From: Nocardioides sp. Root240
Lineage (GTDB): Bacteria > Actinomycetota > Actinomycetes > Propionibacteriales > Nocardioidaceae
Length of the DNA: 64,000 bases
NCBI RefSeq assembly: GCF_001428825.1
Contig: NZ_LMIT01000012.1
Location: 148,225 to 212,224 of the forward strand
Direction: 5' to 3'
Positions 28,093-37,039 of this stretch are shown one piece after another; the first letter of the stretch is position 1, and the number at the start of each line of letters is the position of its first letter. The position numbers were made by a program, and so were the translations under genes. A model generated the notes under the pieces. It made no database searches. It saw only the letters and a list, made by a program, of their open reading frames with translations, and was not told the origin of the DNA.

Positions 28093-28254
28093 AGGGCATG
28101 TCAGGCAATGCTCGGTGGATGCCGAAGGCGTCCGGCGCGTGCGATGGCAAGGCGCCGGTGCGCAGTCAGACTGGGCGTCTTTCCAGCATCGGCAACGCCG
28201 CCAGCGTGCGTGCCGGGCGGCTTCGGCGCCGCCAGGCATTGCCTGACATGCCCT
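28093..28254. mobile_element. MITE-like element with 19-bp perfect terminal inverted repeats
   Basis: Perfect 19-base inverted repeats at 28093-28111 and 28236-28254. Pairing continues imperfectly for about another 18 bases inward (gccgaag in both arms). The 162-bp element has no coding capacity and fills almost all of the gap between the flavoprotein and the response regulator. It ends 11 bases before the regulator's GTG. Non-autonomous transposable element or large foldback regulator; the first is favoured. Confidence 0.6.
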
Positions 28255-28265
28255 AGCGTGCTGCC

Positions 28266-28952
28266 GTGGCGAAGGTGCTGGTCGTCGACGACGACCCGAC
28301 GGTCCGCGAGGTCGCGGTGTCCTACCTGCGCGCCGGCGGCCACCGCGTGGCCGATGTCGGCACCGGCGAGGCCGCGCTCGCGGCCATGCACGCCGAGGGC
28401 GCCGACCTCGTCGTCCTGGACCTGATGCTGCCCGGCATCGACGGCCTGGAGGTGTGTCGCCGGCTGCGGGCGCAGGGCGAGGTACCGATCATCATGCTGA
28501 CCGCGCTCGGCGAGGAGGCCGACCGCGTCGTCGGGCTCGAGCAGGGTGCCGACGACTACGTCACCAAGCCGTTCAGCCCCCGCGAGCTGGTGCTCCGGGT
28601 CGACTCGGTGCTGCGCCGCGCCGGCGAGCCCTCCCGGACGCGCACCGAGCCGGTCCACGACGGCGCCCTCGTCGTCGACGGTGGCAGCCGGGTCGCGACG
28701 ATCAGGGGTACGCCGGTGGCGCTCACCGCGCGCGAGTTCGACCTGCTGCACTTCCTCGTCTCCCACCCCGGCATCGCGCACTCGCGCGAGGAGCTGCTGT
28801 CGGAGGTGTGGGGCTGGTCGTTCGGCGACCACTCCACCGTCACCGTCCACGTGCGCCGGCTGCGCGAGAAGGTCGAGGCCGACCCCACCCATCCGGTCCA
28901 CCTCGTGACCGTGTGGGGCGTCGGCTACCGCTGGGAGGGCTTCGCCCCATGA
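28266..28952 (+). CDS. OmpR/PhoB-family response regulator
   Basis: 228 residues from the GTG at 28266. Receiver domain with acidic pocket DDD (8-10), phosphoacceptor Asp52 in VLDLMLPG and the switch Lys in VTKPFS. C-terminal winged helix with VALTAREFDLLHFLV and VTVHVRRLREKVE, ending VGYRW. Its stop overlaps the start of the histidine kinase (ATGA). The promoter would have to lie in or before the inverted-repeat element that ends 11 bases upstream. Confidence 0.95.
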   Translation: MAKVLVVDDDPTVREVAVSYLRAGGHRVADVGTGEAALAAMHAEGADLVVLDLMLPGIDGLEVCRRLRAQGEVPIIMLTALGEEADRVVGLEQGADDYVTKPFSPRELVLRVDSVLRRAGEPSRTRTEPVHDGALVVDGGSRVATIRGTPVALTAREFDLLHFLVSHPGIAHSREELLSEVWGWSFGDHSTVTVHVRRLREKVEADPTHPVHLVTVWGVGYRWEGFAP

Positions 28953-30088
28953 GCGGCGACCAGCTCCAGGTCGTGCTGATCGCCGCGGGCTGGACCAGCC
29001 TCGTCGGGCTCGGCGGCTTCGCCGTCGCGCGGGTCACCGCGCGCCGCTCGCTGCGTCTCGGGCTGGTCCTGGTCGCCCTCGTCGCCGTGGGCGTCGTGGT
29101 CGCCGGGGTGGTCGGCACGGCCGACGCCATGTTCATCTCCCCGCACGACCGCGGCGTCGTGCTCCTGGTGTGCCTGGTCGCCGGCCTGGTCGCGGTCGCC
29201 CTCGCGTCGGTGGTCGGGGAGGCCGTCGTACGTCGGGCGCGGGACCTGCAGGACGCGGCCCGCCGCTTCGGCGAGACCGGCGAGTACGCCGCCTCCGCCG
29301 CCGGCCCCGCCGAGCTGCAGGGCCTCTCGGCCGAGCTCGAGCGCACCAGCGCCCGGCTCCGCGAAGCCCGCCTGCGCGAGCGCCGTCTCGAGGAGTCGCG
29401 CCGCGAGCTCGTCGCCTGGGTCTCCCACGACCTGCGCAGCCCGCTGGCCGGCCTGCGCGCGATGGCCGAGGCGCTCGAGGACGGCATGGCCGAGGACCCC
29501 GCGCGCTACCACCGCCAGATGCGCTCGGAGGTCGACCGGATCGTCCGCATGGTCGACGACCTGTTCGAGCTGTCCCGCATCCAGGCGGGCCTGCTGCCCG
29601 TCGTACCGGCTCGGGTGGACCTGGGCGACATCGTCTCCGAGGCGATCGCCGGCACCACCCCCGTCGCGCGCGCCGCCGGCGTCCGCATCGACGGCAGGGT
29701 CGCCCCCGGCACCACCATCACCGCCGACGCCGCCGGCATGTCCCGCGTGGTCGCGAACCTGCTCGTCAACGCCGTGCGCCACACCCCCGCCGACGGCGTC
29801 GTCACCGTCTCGGGCCGCGTCACCGACGACGCCGTCGAGCTGTCGGTGCGCGACGCCTGCGGCGGCATCCCCGCCGCCGACCTGCCCCGCCTCTTCGACG
29901 TCGCCTGGCGCGGCACCACCGCCCGCACGCCGGAGGTCGACGCCCGCCACGGCGCCGGAGCCGGTCTCGGCCTGGCCATCGTCAAGGGGATCGTCGAGGC
30001 GCACCACGGTGCGGTGCGGGTGGCGAACGAGGCGCCGGGCTGCTGCTTCTCGGTCCAGCTGCCGCTGGGAGTGTTCGGCCAGGCGTGA
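28949..30088 (+). CDS. Sensor histidine kinase
   Basis: 379 residues. Two N-terminal membrane helices (about 7-28 and 37-60), then another hydrophobic stretch (70-92), a HAMP-like linker, and a HisKA domain with phosphorylatable His160 in WVSHDLRSPLAG. HATPase_c motifs: N box NLLVNAVRHT, DACGGIP and GAGLGLAIVKG. The extracellular part is very short, so it may sense the membrane or an intramembrane signal. Partner of the upstream response regulator. Confidence 0.94.
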   Translation: MSGDQLQVVLIAAGWTSLVGLGGFAVARVTARRSLRLGLVLVALVAVGVVVAGVVGTADAMFISPHDRGVVLLVCLVAGLVAVALASVVGEAVVRRARDLQDAARRFGETGEYAASAAGPAELQGLSAELERTSARLREARLRERRLEESRRELVAWVSHDLRSPLAGLRAMAEALEDGMAEDPARYHRQMRSEVDRIVRMVDDLFELSRIQAGLLPVVPARVDLGDIVSEAIAGTTPVARAAGVRIDGRVAPGTTITADAAGMSRVVANLLVNAVRHTPADGVVTVSGRVTDDAVELSVRDACGGIPAADLPRLFDVAWRGTTARTPEVDARHGAGAGLGLAIVKGIVEAHHGAVRVANEAPGCCFSVQLPLGVFGQA

Positions 30089-30115
30089 CGCCCGTGCTGA
30101 AGGCACACTGGGCGC

Positions 30116-30979
30116 ATGGCGATCAACCTGCACGTCGTGCTGTGGCCGATCCACGACTGGCCGACCCTGCGCTCCCACTGGCAGCAGGCCGAGGAGATGG
30201 GCTTCGTCGGCGGCTGGGTCTACGACCACCTGGCCTGGCGCGGCCACACCCCCTGGGACGAGGCCACCACCTCCCTCGCCGCCGCCGCAGCCGTGACCGA
30301 CCGCATCCGCCTCGGCACCCTCGTCACCTCCCCCAACTTCCGCACCCCGATCCCGACCGCCGCCGCGCTCCGGACGATCGACCGCATCTCCGGCGGCCGG
30401 CTGACCGTGGGCATCGGCGCGGGAGGGGACTCACCCCAGTCAGACGGCGAGATCCTCGGCCGGACCTGGACACCCCGCGAGCGCGCTGACCGGTTCGCCG
30501 AGTACGTCGAGCAGCTCGACGCGCTGCTCAGCGACGTCGGCGTCTCGACTGCGGGTGAGTACTGGACCGCCGCCGACGCCCACATCGGCGCCGGCCTCGT
30601 CCAGCGCCCGCGGCCGCCGTTCTGGATCGCCGCCGGCGGCCCGCGCGGCGTACGCCTCGCCGCGCGATACGGCCAGGGCTGGGTGGCGAACCCGAGCTCG
30701 GAGGCGCCGTACGAGGAGGTACGACGCCAGAGCGCCCTCTTCGAGAAGGCCTGCGCCGACATCGGCCGCGACGTCACGGGTGTCCCGAGGCTGCTCCTCA
30801 CCGGCTTCACCGACGAGCCGTGGCTGGAGTCGCTCGACTCCTTCGAGGACCTCGCCGGGCGTTACGCCGAGCTCGGTATCACCGACATCGCGATCCACTG
30901 GCCGCGTCCGGACAGCCTGTGGGACAGAGACCCGGCGGTGTTCGAGCAGATCGCCGCCGCCTGTCAGTCGCAGCGTTGA
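30116..30979 (+). CDS. LLM class (F420-type) oxidoreductase
   Basis: 287 residues. TIM-barrel luciferase-like monooxygenase family: EEMGFVGGWVYDH near residue 25, RIRLGTLVTSPNFRTP near residue 63, GGRLTVGIGAGG near residue 95, and a C-terminal WIAAGG. In actinobacteria this layout usually means coenzyme F420, but FMN use cannot be excluded. It lies 27 bases after the kinase gene and may share its transcript. Substrate unknown. Confidence 0.88.
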   Translation: MAINLHVVLWPIHDWPTLRSHWQQAEEMGFVGGWVYDHLAWRGHTPWDEATTSLAAAAAVTDRIRLGTLVTSPNFRTPIPTAAALRTIDRISGGRLTVGIGAGGDSPQSDGEILGRTWTPRERADRFAEYVEQLDALLSDVGVSTAGEYWTAADAHIGAGLVQRPRPPFWIAAGGPRGVRLAARYGQGWVANPSSEAPYEEVRRQSALFEKACADIGRDVTGVPRLLLTGFTDEPWLESLDSFEDLAGRYAELGITDIAIHWPRPDSLWDRDPAVFEQIAAACQSQR

Positions 30980-31002
30980 CGTCGGCTCCGTCGCCGGCCT
31001 GA

Positions 31003-31965
31003 CTACTCCGCGAGAGCGGCGCGCAGCGCGCCGACCGCCTGCGTGATCGCACCCTTCGCGGCGGCGGTGTCGTGCAGCGCGTGGACCATCACGAAGTCGT
31101 GCACGGTGCCGAGGTAGCGCGTCGCGGTCACATCGACGCCCGCGCGGCGCAGGTTCGCGGCGTAGGCCTCGCCCTCGTCGCGGAGGACGTCCGCCTCGGC
31201 GGTGATGACCAGTGCCGCCGGCAGGCCGGCCAGCTGCTCGGCCGTCGCACGCAGCGGCGAGGCGGTGATCTCAGCACGCTGGGCGGGGTCGGTCGTGTAC
31301 TGGTCCCAGAACCACTTCATCCCCTCGCGAGCGAGGAAGTAGCCCTCGGCGAAGTCGTGGTAGCTCTGCGTGTCGAAGGCCGCGTCGGTGACGGGGTAGA
31401 AGAGGACCTGGAAGCGGAACGCGACGTCGCCGCGCTCCTTGGCTAGCAGGGTGAGTGCAGCGCTCATGTTGCCGCCGACTGAATCTCCGGCGACGGCCAT
31501 CCGGGCGCCGTCGAGGCCCTTCTCGGAGCCGTGCTGCGTGACCCACTGCGCGACGGCGTACTCCTGCTCGAGCTGGTGGGGGTACTGGAACTCGGGCGCC
31601 CGGTCGTACTCCGGGAACACGACAGCCGCGCCGACCCCGACCGCGAGGTCGCGCACCAGCCGGTCGTGGGTGTGGGCGTCGCCGAAAACCCACCCGGCGC
31701 CGTGGACGTAGAGGATGACGGGCAGGACGCCGGTCGCCCCCTGCGGCTTCACGATGCGGACCTGCACGGTGCCGGTCGGGCCGCCGGGCACCTCGATCCA
31801 CTCCTCGTCGATCTCCGGCTTGAAGATCGGCTCGTCCTGGACACCGTCGACCGCGGCACGGCCCTCGGCCACGGGCAGCTGGTAGAGGAAGGGCGGCTCG
31901 CTGGTGGCCTCGACGAAAGCCTGGGCGGCCGGCTCCAGCGCGATGTTCTTCGGGTTGGCGGTCAT
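31003..31965 (-). CDS. Alpha/beta hydrolase of the hormone-sensitive lipase type
   Basis: 320 residues from the ATG at 31965, chosen for AGGAG 9 bases upstream over the longer frame to 31998. HSL-family features: oxyanion HGAGW, nucleophile GDSVGG, an acid in AEADVLRDE and histidine in VHDFVMVH. Likely an esterase for short acyl esters. Divergent from an OhrR-type regulator across a 137-bp gap with three operator boxes, so it is almost certainly under that regulator. Confidence 0.9.
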   Translation of the reverse strand: MTANPKNIALEPAAQAFVEATSEPPFLYQLPVAEGRAAVDGVQDEPIFKPEIDEEWIEVPGGPTGTVQVRIVKPQGATGVLPVILYVHGAGWVFGDAHTHDRLVRDLAVGVGAAVVFPEYDRAPEFQYPHQLEQEYAVAQWVTQHGSEKGLDGARMAVAGDSVGGNMSAALTLLAKERGDVAFRFQVLFYPVTDAAFDTQSYHDFAEGYFLAREGMKWFWDQYTTDPAQRAEITASPLRATAEQLAGLPAALVITAEADVLRDEGEAYAANLRRAGVDVTATRYLGTVHDFVMVHALHDTAAAKGAITQAVGALRAALAE

Positions 31966-32004
31966 GGCAGCGGCTCCTGGGTGGGGGTGAACGACCAAGG
32001 CGAT

Positions 32005-32081
32005 TTACCTTGTGCGCAAGACATTACGTATCCATTACCTTGCGCGCAAGGTATCTGGGCAAGAATCTTTCGCGCAAGGTA
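32005..32081. promoter_or_regulatory. Three MarR/OhrR operator boxes
   Basis: Three related sites with about 30-bp centre-to-centre spacing: ttaccttgtgcgcaag (32005-32020), the perfect palindrome accttgcgcgcaaggt (32037-32052) and atctttcgcgcaaggta (32065-32081). They fill the divergent gap between the esterase and the MarR gene; three-turn spacing would put all boxes on one face of the helix. OhrR operators are classically TACAATT-type and AT-rich, so this GC version is inferred from symmetry and position. Confidence 0.8.
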
Positions 32082-32102
32082 GTTGCGCCCTACGCTGGAA
32101 CC

Positions 32103-32549
32103 ATGGCCAAGCCGAAGCACAGCCTCGACCTCGCCGAGCAGCTGTGCTTCTCGCTCTACACCGCCCAGCGCCTCGTCACCGCGGCGTACCGCCCCCTGCT
32201 CGACGCCCTCGACCTGACCTACTCGCAGTACGTCGCGATGCTCGTGCTGTGGGAGTCGGCGCCCCTCACCATGGGCGAGCTCGGCACCCGCCTGGGCCTC
32301 GACTACGGCACGGTCACGCCCTTGGTGAAGCGCCTCGAGGCCGCCGGACTGGTCGTTCGTAGCCGCAGCACCGAGGACGAGCGCACCGTCCACGTCGCCC
32401 CGACCGACGCCGGCCACGAGCTCCGGGCCAAGGCCGTGGGCATCCCAGACTCGATCGCCGAGGTGATGGCCCTCGAGCCCGCCGAGTTCGCGACTCTCAA
32501 GGAGAGCCTCGAGCACCTCAGCGCGAACGTCGCCGGCTCCAACGAGTAA
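32103..32549 (+). CDS. OhrR-like MarR-family peroxide-sensing regulator
   Basis: 148 residues from the ATG at 32103. The winged HTH is MarR-type (MGELGTRLGLDYGTVTPLVKRLEAAG). Cys15 in EQLCFSLYTAQR sits where OhrR proteins carry the reactive cysteine, and the following tyrosine pattern also matches. Such repressors release DNA when the cysteine is oxidised by organic hydroperoxides. No ohr gene is adjacent; the divergent neighbour is an esterase. It is the last gene that looks like core chromosome before the island. Confidence 0.88.
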   Translation: MAKPKHSLDLAEQLCFSLYTAQRLVTAAYRPLLDALDLTYSQYVAMLVLWESAPLTMGELGTRLGLDYGTVTPLVKRLEAAGLVVRSRSTEDERTVHVAPTDAGHELRAKAVGIPDSIAEVMALEPAEFATLKESLEHLSANVAGSNE

Positions 32550-32610
32550 GGGCTCCGCCCGTCTTGGGCGAAGCATCATCGCGCCCGCACAAAGCTGAGA
32601 TGATCCGGCC

Positions 32611-33528
32611 GTGACCCCTACCGAGCGACTGCGTGAGCTGGCGCTCAGGCACGCCGCCTTCGCGTGGCTCGACCGCCAGCGCGCCGCCGGCAAGGAAACG
32701 TTCTCGCAGGAAGACACCAGCGGCCTCAGTCTGGCTGGCGAGACTGTCCGATTGATGCCCACCCAGCAGGGCATCTGGAAGCCGGGCCAGCTTGCGGCAG
32801 CCCTCTCCTTCCGCACGGTCTACCGCCCCGAGGGCAGCGATCGGCCCTACGACGACAACGTCGGCGCTGACGGTTTCTACCGCTACAAGATGCGCGGCGA
32901 CGACCCAGATCACTACCAGAATCGGGCCTTGCGTGAGGCCATGCTCGAACGCCTTCCGCTGATCTGGTGGCTGGGCGTCCAGGGCGGCGGTTACAGCGCG
33001 CTCTACCCGATCTATCTGGTGAACGAGGAGCGTGCCGACCTTCAGTTCATCGTCGACATCGACGCAGTCCCGCAGCCCGACATCGTCTGGCCGTCGGTTG
33101 AGCTCGAACTCGACCCGTCGTACCGCCAGCAGCTCACCAAGATGCGCCTCCACCAGCGCCCCTTCCGAGCCGCTGTCCTCCGCGCCTACCGGACGTCGTG
33201 TGCCGTCTGCTCCTTCCGCCACAGCGACCTACTCGATGCAGCGCACATCCAAGAGGACGGAGCCGGAGGACGACCCGTCGTCACGAACGGCCTCACTCTC
33301 TGCAAGATGCACCACGCGGCGTACGACCGGCGCATCCTTGGCATCACGCCCGACTACCAGGTGCGGATCAACGACGACGTGCTCGCCGAGGTCGATGGAC
33401 CGATGCTGCGCCACGGCATCCAGGAGTTCCACGGCAAGGGATTGATGGTGCTCCCGGACAGCCCCAGCCAGCGCCCCGACCGGCTCCTGCTCGAAGCCCG
33501 CTACCAGGCATTCCTCGATGCGAGCTGA
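32611..33528 (+). CDS. HNH endonuclease family protein
   Basis: 305 residues from a GTG at 32611. The C-terminal HNH module is complete: CAVC, then LLDAAHI, NGLTLCKMHHAAYD (about residues 192-245). The N-terminal ~180 residues are a domain of the kind that, in related HNH proteins, reads modified DNA (PUA/SRA-like), but no diagnostic motif is clear. Stand-alone, and probably a modification-dependent or defence nuclease. First gene of the accessory island; codon use is less extreme than in genes to the left. Confidence 0.82.
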   Translation: MTPTERLRELALRHAAFAWLDRQRAAGKETFSQEDTSGLSLAGETVRLMPTQQGIWKPGQLAAALSFRTVYRPEGSDRPYDDNVGADGFYRYKMRGDDPDHYQNRALREAMLERLPLIWWLGVQGGGYSALYPIYLVNEERADLQFIVDIDAVPQPDIVWPSVELELDPSYRQQLTKMRLHQRPFRAAVLRAYRTSCAVCSFRHSDLLDAAHIQEDGAGGRPVVTNGLTLCKMHHAAYDRRILGITPDYQVRINDDVLAEVDGPMLRHGIQEFHGKGLMVLPDSPSQRPDRLLLEARYQAFLDAS

Positions 33529-33583
33529 CTAGATACCGGGACTGCCGGTTCATCAAGCCTGTCGACTTCGCTCGAACCTGTGC

Positions 33584-34651
33584 TCACAAGAGCGTGGCGG
33601 CAGCGGCGGCGGCGGCGATCAGCAGTAGAACGGCAACGGCCCCGGTCGCGATCAGCGCTCCGTTCGCGAGTGGAGTGATCAGGCGTCGTCTTCGAAGGAT
33701 CACCGCAATACAAGCCGTTGGGATCGTGCCGGCAATCAGGGCAAGGGCGCTGTGGGTCGAAGTGAAGGTCGTGCTAAGTCCTAGGAAGATGACGACCGCA
33801 GAAGCTGTGGTGACTCCAATTCTCGACAGGTGATCCGTCAGAGATCGCGGAACCTCAGTCAGTGTCGGGTCATGTCGCTCGCGCTTCTCGATGAGGCGGC
33901 TGAGCGCGCTCCATGCCTCGTCTCGCCAGAGTCCATCGGATCCCGCCGCAGGCTGAGCCCTGATCCATCGCTTGACCTCGCTGCCATGCATCACCGCCGT
34001 GCCTCCCACTGACTGCGGCTCGATGGTCTCCGTGCGGTCACCGCCCCAGAGCGCGACGATTCTCGTCACGGGAACGGCATGTGCGGCGAGGAGGGCCTTC
34101 AGGTCCGCCCACAGGGTCAGCTTCCGCGCGACTCCTTCGACTTGTTCGCGCGCGGACTGTTGACGATCCATGCCCGGACGATTGCTCCAAGGCTCGGAGC
34201 TCCACTTCGTCTCGACGATGAACAGACCCGCGGGAGTCATCAGCACGTGGTCGATGTCGTGCCCCCCAAAGGGCACGCGATTGACCAGATAGCTCGTGGC
34301 GTCGCCGCGGATGGCGCGTCGGAGTTCTTGCGCCGTCCATCGTTCGGCTTCGTCGCCCATCATCGCCATCGACGTACTGGTACTGGAGACGGTGATGTTC
34401 CAGATGCCAGCAGGTACGCCGGCGGCGATGACGCCGACGATGATGCCCTGAGCGAACGAGTTCGGCATCAGCGGCAGCGCAGCCAGCGGCGTGCACATCA
34501 ATGGGACGACCAAGAGAATCCGCCAGCGCCGTTGAGCCATCCACTCGTACTGCTTGCGCCGAGCCTTCGCGCGAGCCCAAGAACCGGCTCGATGGTCGCT
34601 CGCAAGGGAGCGGACCCTCAGCCGATGACGAAGTCGGGCGTCAACACTCAT
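33584..34651 (-). CDS. NERD-domain membrane protein
   Basis: 355 residues. Two N-terminal membrane helices (about 43-95), then a NERD (nuclease-related) domain with GGHDIDHVLMTPAGLFIVETKW near residue 145, then a C-terminal block of two or three hydrophobic helices (about 275-355). NERD domains share the PD-(D/E)XK core (D, then ETK here), so nuclease activity is plausible but unproved. The GC content is lower than in the core genes. Confidence 0.8.
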   Translation of the reverse strand: MSVDARLRHRLRVRSLASDHRAGSWARAKARRKQYEWMAQRRWRILLVVPLMCTPLAALPLMPNSFAQGIIVGVIAAGVPAGIWNITVSSTSTSMAMMGDEAERWTAQELRRAIRGDATSYLVNRVPFGGHDIDHVLMTPAGLFIVETKWSSEPWSNRPGMDRQQSAREQVEGVARKLTLWADLKALLAAHAVPVTRIVALWGGDRTETIEPQSVGGTAVMHGSEVKRWIRAQPAAGSDGLWRDEAWSALSRLIEKRERHDPTLTEVPRSLTDHLSRIGVTTASAVVIFLGLSTTFTSTHSALALIAGTIPTACIAVILRRRRLITPLANGALIATGAVAVLLLIAAAAAAATLL

Positions 34652-34907
34652 TCCCAGCAGTCTCAGGCATCTGGTTCACGCCCGTCGTTGGTTTGGGAAA
34701 CCTCCGCGGCTCGCGCTCCTTCGTCTGCGTCGAGTGCCAGCCCTCATGCCTGCCGTCTGCTGACACGCGAGTAATCTGGCGGGCCGGGACTGCGCGTTCA
34801 GTAGCCGCTGCGCAACGAATGAACGGCGTCATTCGGCCGCAAATGGGACAGTCGCCTCTGCACCGAACCCCCTGGGCGACGAGCTCCGACCGGCCTACGC
34901 TGCCCAG

Positions 34908-35381
34908 ATGGTCGACCTGAATGCCATCGACGTCGAAGAGCTGGCCTCCGCCCTGGCCGACCAGACCGACTACGACCACCGGTGGCTGATCGACCCGCGG
35001 AGCGGGGAGATCGTGTTCTGGACCAGCGATACCGGCATCGACGGCGAGAACTCGGTCGATATTGACGAGCTGGATCACCTGGTCCTCATCGACCCGCTGC
35101 CGTCGTACGTCTGGTACCAGGACATGGTCGACTTCGCCGAGGGAATCAGCGACCGCAGGTCGGGCGAGCGCCTGAGCCGCACGCTTCAGGGCAAGGGCGC
35201 CTTCAGGCGCTTCAGGAACGAGCTCCATCAACGCCACCCCGACCTGGTGTCGGTGTGGCGCGCCTTCAGCGACGGCCGGGCCGCGGCGCGGGCCGTGCGT
35301 TGGCTGGTCGAGGAGGGGATTGTCGACGACGACGACGCGCAGCGGTTCTGCCTGGACAACCCGGAAGCCCAGCTCCCCTGA
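34908..35381 (+). CDS. UPF0158 family protein
   Basis: 157 residues, acidic. Pattern of the UPF0158 family: HRWLIDPRSGEIVFW near residue 25, a middle MVDFAEGISD and GKGAFRRFRNEL near residue 105. No catalytic motif is seen; the family has no known function and is frequent near mobile elements. The 256 bp before it (34652-34907) hold nothing that I recognise. Confidence 0.7.
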   Translation: MVDLNAIDVEELASALADQTDYDHRWLIDPRSGEIVFWTSDTGIDGENSVDIDELDHLVLIDPLPSYVWYQDMVDFAEGISDRRSGERLSRTLQGKGAFRRFRNELHQRHPDLVSVWRAFSDGRAAARAVRWLVEEGIVDDDDAQRFCLDNPEAQLP

Positions 35382-35392
35382 CCCGACGACGG

Positions 35393-36853
35393 TCAGGTCC
35401 GCCGGATCGCTGCACGTGCCACCGCGGCGACCGCGAAGTCGGTGCCCTTGAGCTTGCCCCACCGAGCCCGGGAGGCGCCGGCCAACTGCTGGAGGACGTC
35501 AAGGGTCGGACTCCGCGGAGGAGGCGGGGTCAACCGATCACGACCATGGCTCCATCCCAAGTCGTAGAGAAGGTCCGCGGTCTCGTCACGCCAGTGCTCG
35601 ACCGGTGCCCCGCTGCCTGCGACCGCCAGGACCATCCAGCCGGCCTGGCGCTCGAAGTCCTTGGTGCCGAGCGGCAGACGACCCACGATGTGGGCGAGCA
35701 GCGCCTGCGGATCGCCGGCGCAGCGGCGAGCAGCTGCGGTCGGAGTGAGCTGTCCCTTGCGGACGCTGACCAGGCCGAGGGCACGGGCGGTGTCGCGGAT
35801 CGCGGCGACTGGGTGGGTCAGGTCCTCGCGGTTGGCCTTGCCGATCCACCACTCGGCGATGCCGGTCCGGGTGGCGATCTCCTCGACCACGGCCGGCCGA
35901 AGATAGCCGGCGGCCGTGAGGGCAACGCCGTCGCCGACGATGTCGAGGAAGGTCCGGTAGGTCTCGGTCAGGCTCGCGGCCTGCGCATCGCCGATGTCGA
36001 CGGATCCGTGGGAGAGCGGGCGTCCGAGGACCTCCCGCAGTGCTGTGATCCCACGTCGTTCGAGCCGGTCGGCCAGCTCGGCCAACTCGCCGCCGACGCC
36101 GGCCGGTTCGGCGGTCGCCATCGCCAGCGACTCGTTCACCTCGTCGAGGTCGAAGTTGTCCGGGTGCCACTCGACGGGAAGCCAGTCCCGACCGTGCTCG
36201 GCGTCCTCGAACGACTGCGGCAGGAGCGCGTCGTCGTACCCGCTGCGCACCCAGGCGGCGATCTCGCCGTACCCCCAGATCCCGCCGCAGTCCTCGGGCG
36301 GACAGGCCATCCGCCCGGAGGTGCAGCGCACGGTGGCGGGCGGATCATCGAGGACCGCCTCGACGACGAGCTTGTGGTCCCACCCGTCACCGAAGTCGTA
36401 CTCGTACCAGAGCTCGTCGCCCTTCGCGGCGAGGAGCTGGTCGAGACGTACGTCGGCCTCGGGCATGCCCTCGTCGCCCTCGTCGAGGTCGAACTCGGTC
36501 GCGAAGTGCGCCGACCGGTGGTCGTTGCTCATACGGAAGCGGTGGAGGTGGGAGTCGTACCAGCCCATAGCGGCTTGGATCGCGACGTGCACCTGCGGCA
36601 GCGTCAGGTCGCCGGGTAGCTCGAGGCGACGCCAGATGGGCGGCTTGGCTCCGTGGAGGTCGAGCCGGACGCGGAATCCGCGCACCCGCTCCGGGACGGG
36701 CAGCAACGCGGGCCGTTCGTCGCGCTTCAGCTTCTCGAAGATGCTGGTGACCTGGCCGTTCATCAAGGCGTCGAGGAGCGCCTTGCCCTCCTCGGGAGTG
36801 GCGCCGGCCATCAGCTGCTTCACGAGGTGCTGGACGTCGGTCTTGTCGGCCAC
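35393..36853 (-). CDS. Plasmid pRiA4b ORF-3 family protein
   Basis: 486 residues from the GTG at 36853; the frame also opens at a TTG at 36880, and no strong ribosome site decides between them. Residues ~50-190 are the pRiA4b ORF-3 domain (PIWRRLELPGDLTLPQVHVAIQAAMGW, then DGWDHKLVVE and CPPEDCGG). The C-terminal ~280 residues are helical and Ala-rich without a clear motif. The family is common on plasmids and integrative elements; function unknown. Convergent with UPF0158. Confidence 0.78.
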   Translation of the reverse strand: MADKTDVQHLVKQLMAGATPEEGKALLDALMNGQVTSIFEKLKRDERPALLPVPERVRGFRVRLDLHGAKPPIWRRLELPGDLTLPQVHVAIQAAMGWYDSHLHRFRMSNDHRSAHFATEFDLDEGDEGMPEADVRLDQLLAAKGDELWYEYDFGDGWDHKLVVEAVLDDPPATVRCTSGRMACPPEDCGGIWGYGEIAAWVRSGYDDALLPQSFEDAEHGRDWLPVEWHPDNFDLDEVNESLAMATAEPAGVGGELAELADRLERRGITALREVLGRPLSHGSVDIGDAQAASLTETYRTFLDIVGDGVALTAAGYLRPAVVEEIATRTGIAEWWIGKANREDLTHPVAAIRDTARALGLVSVRKGQLTPTAAARRCAGDPQALLAHIVGRLPLGTKDFERQAGWMVLAVAGSGAPVEHWRDETADLLYDLGWSHGRDRLTPPPPRSPTLDVLQQLAGASRARWGKLKGTDFAVAAVARAAIRRT

Positions 36854-37039
36854 GGCGACAGTCAACCATCGGCTCCCCAAGCGTTCAGCCGTGACACCCA
36901 GACCACCGTTGACTGCGGATTCGTCTGCGCCATCGCCGTGCCGGTTCGACCCTGGACCGACTACGCGCCTGATCGGCGCAGGGGGCGTGATCGGGGAGAG
37001 TCATCGCCTGGACCGTGCTACCTCCACCGCCCTAGGCGA

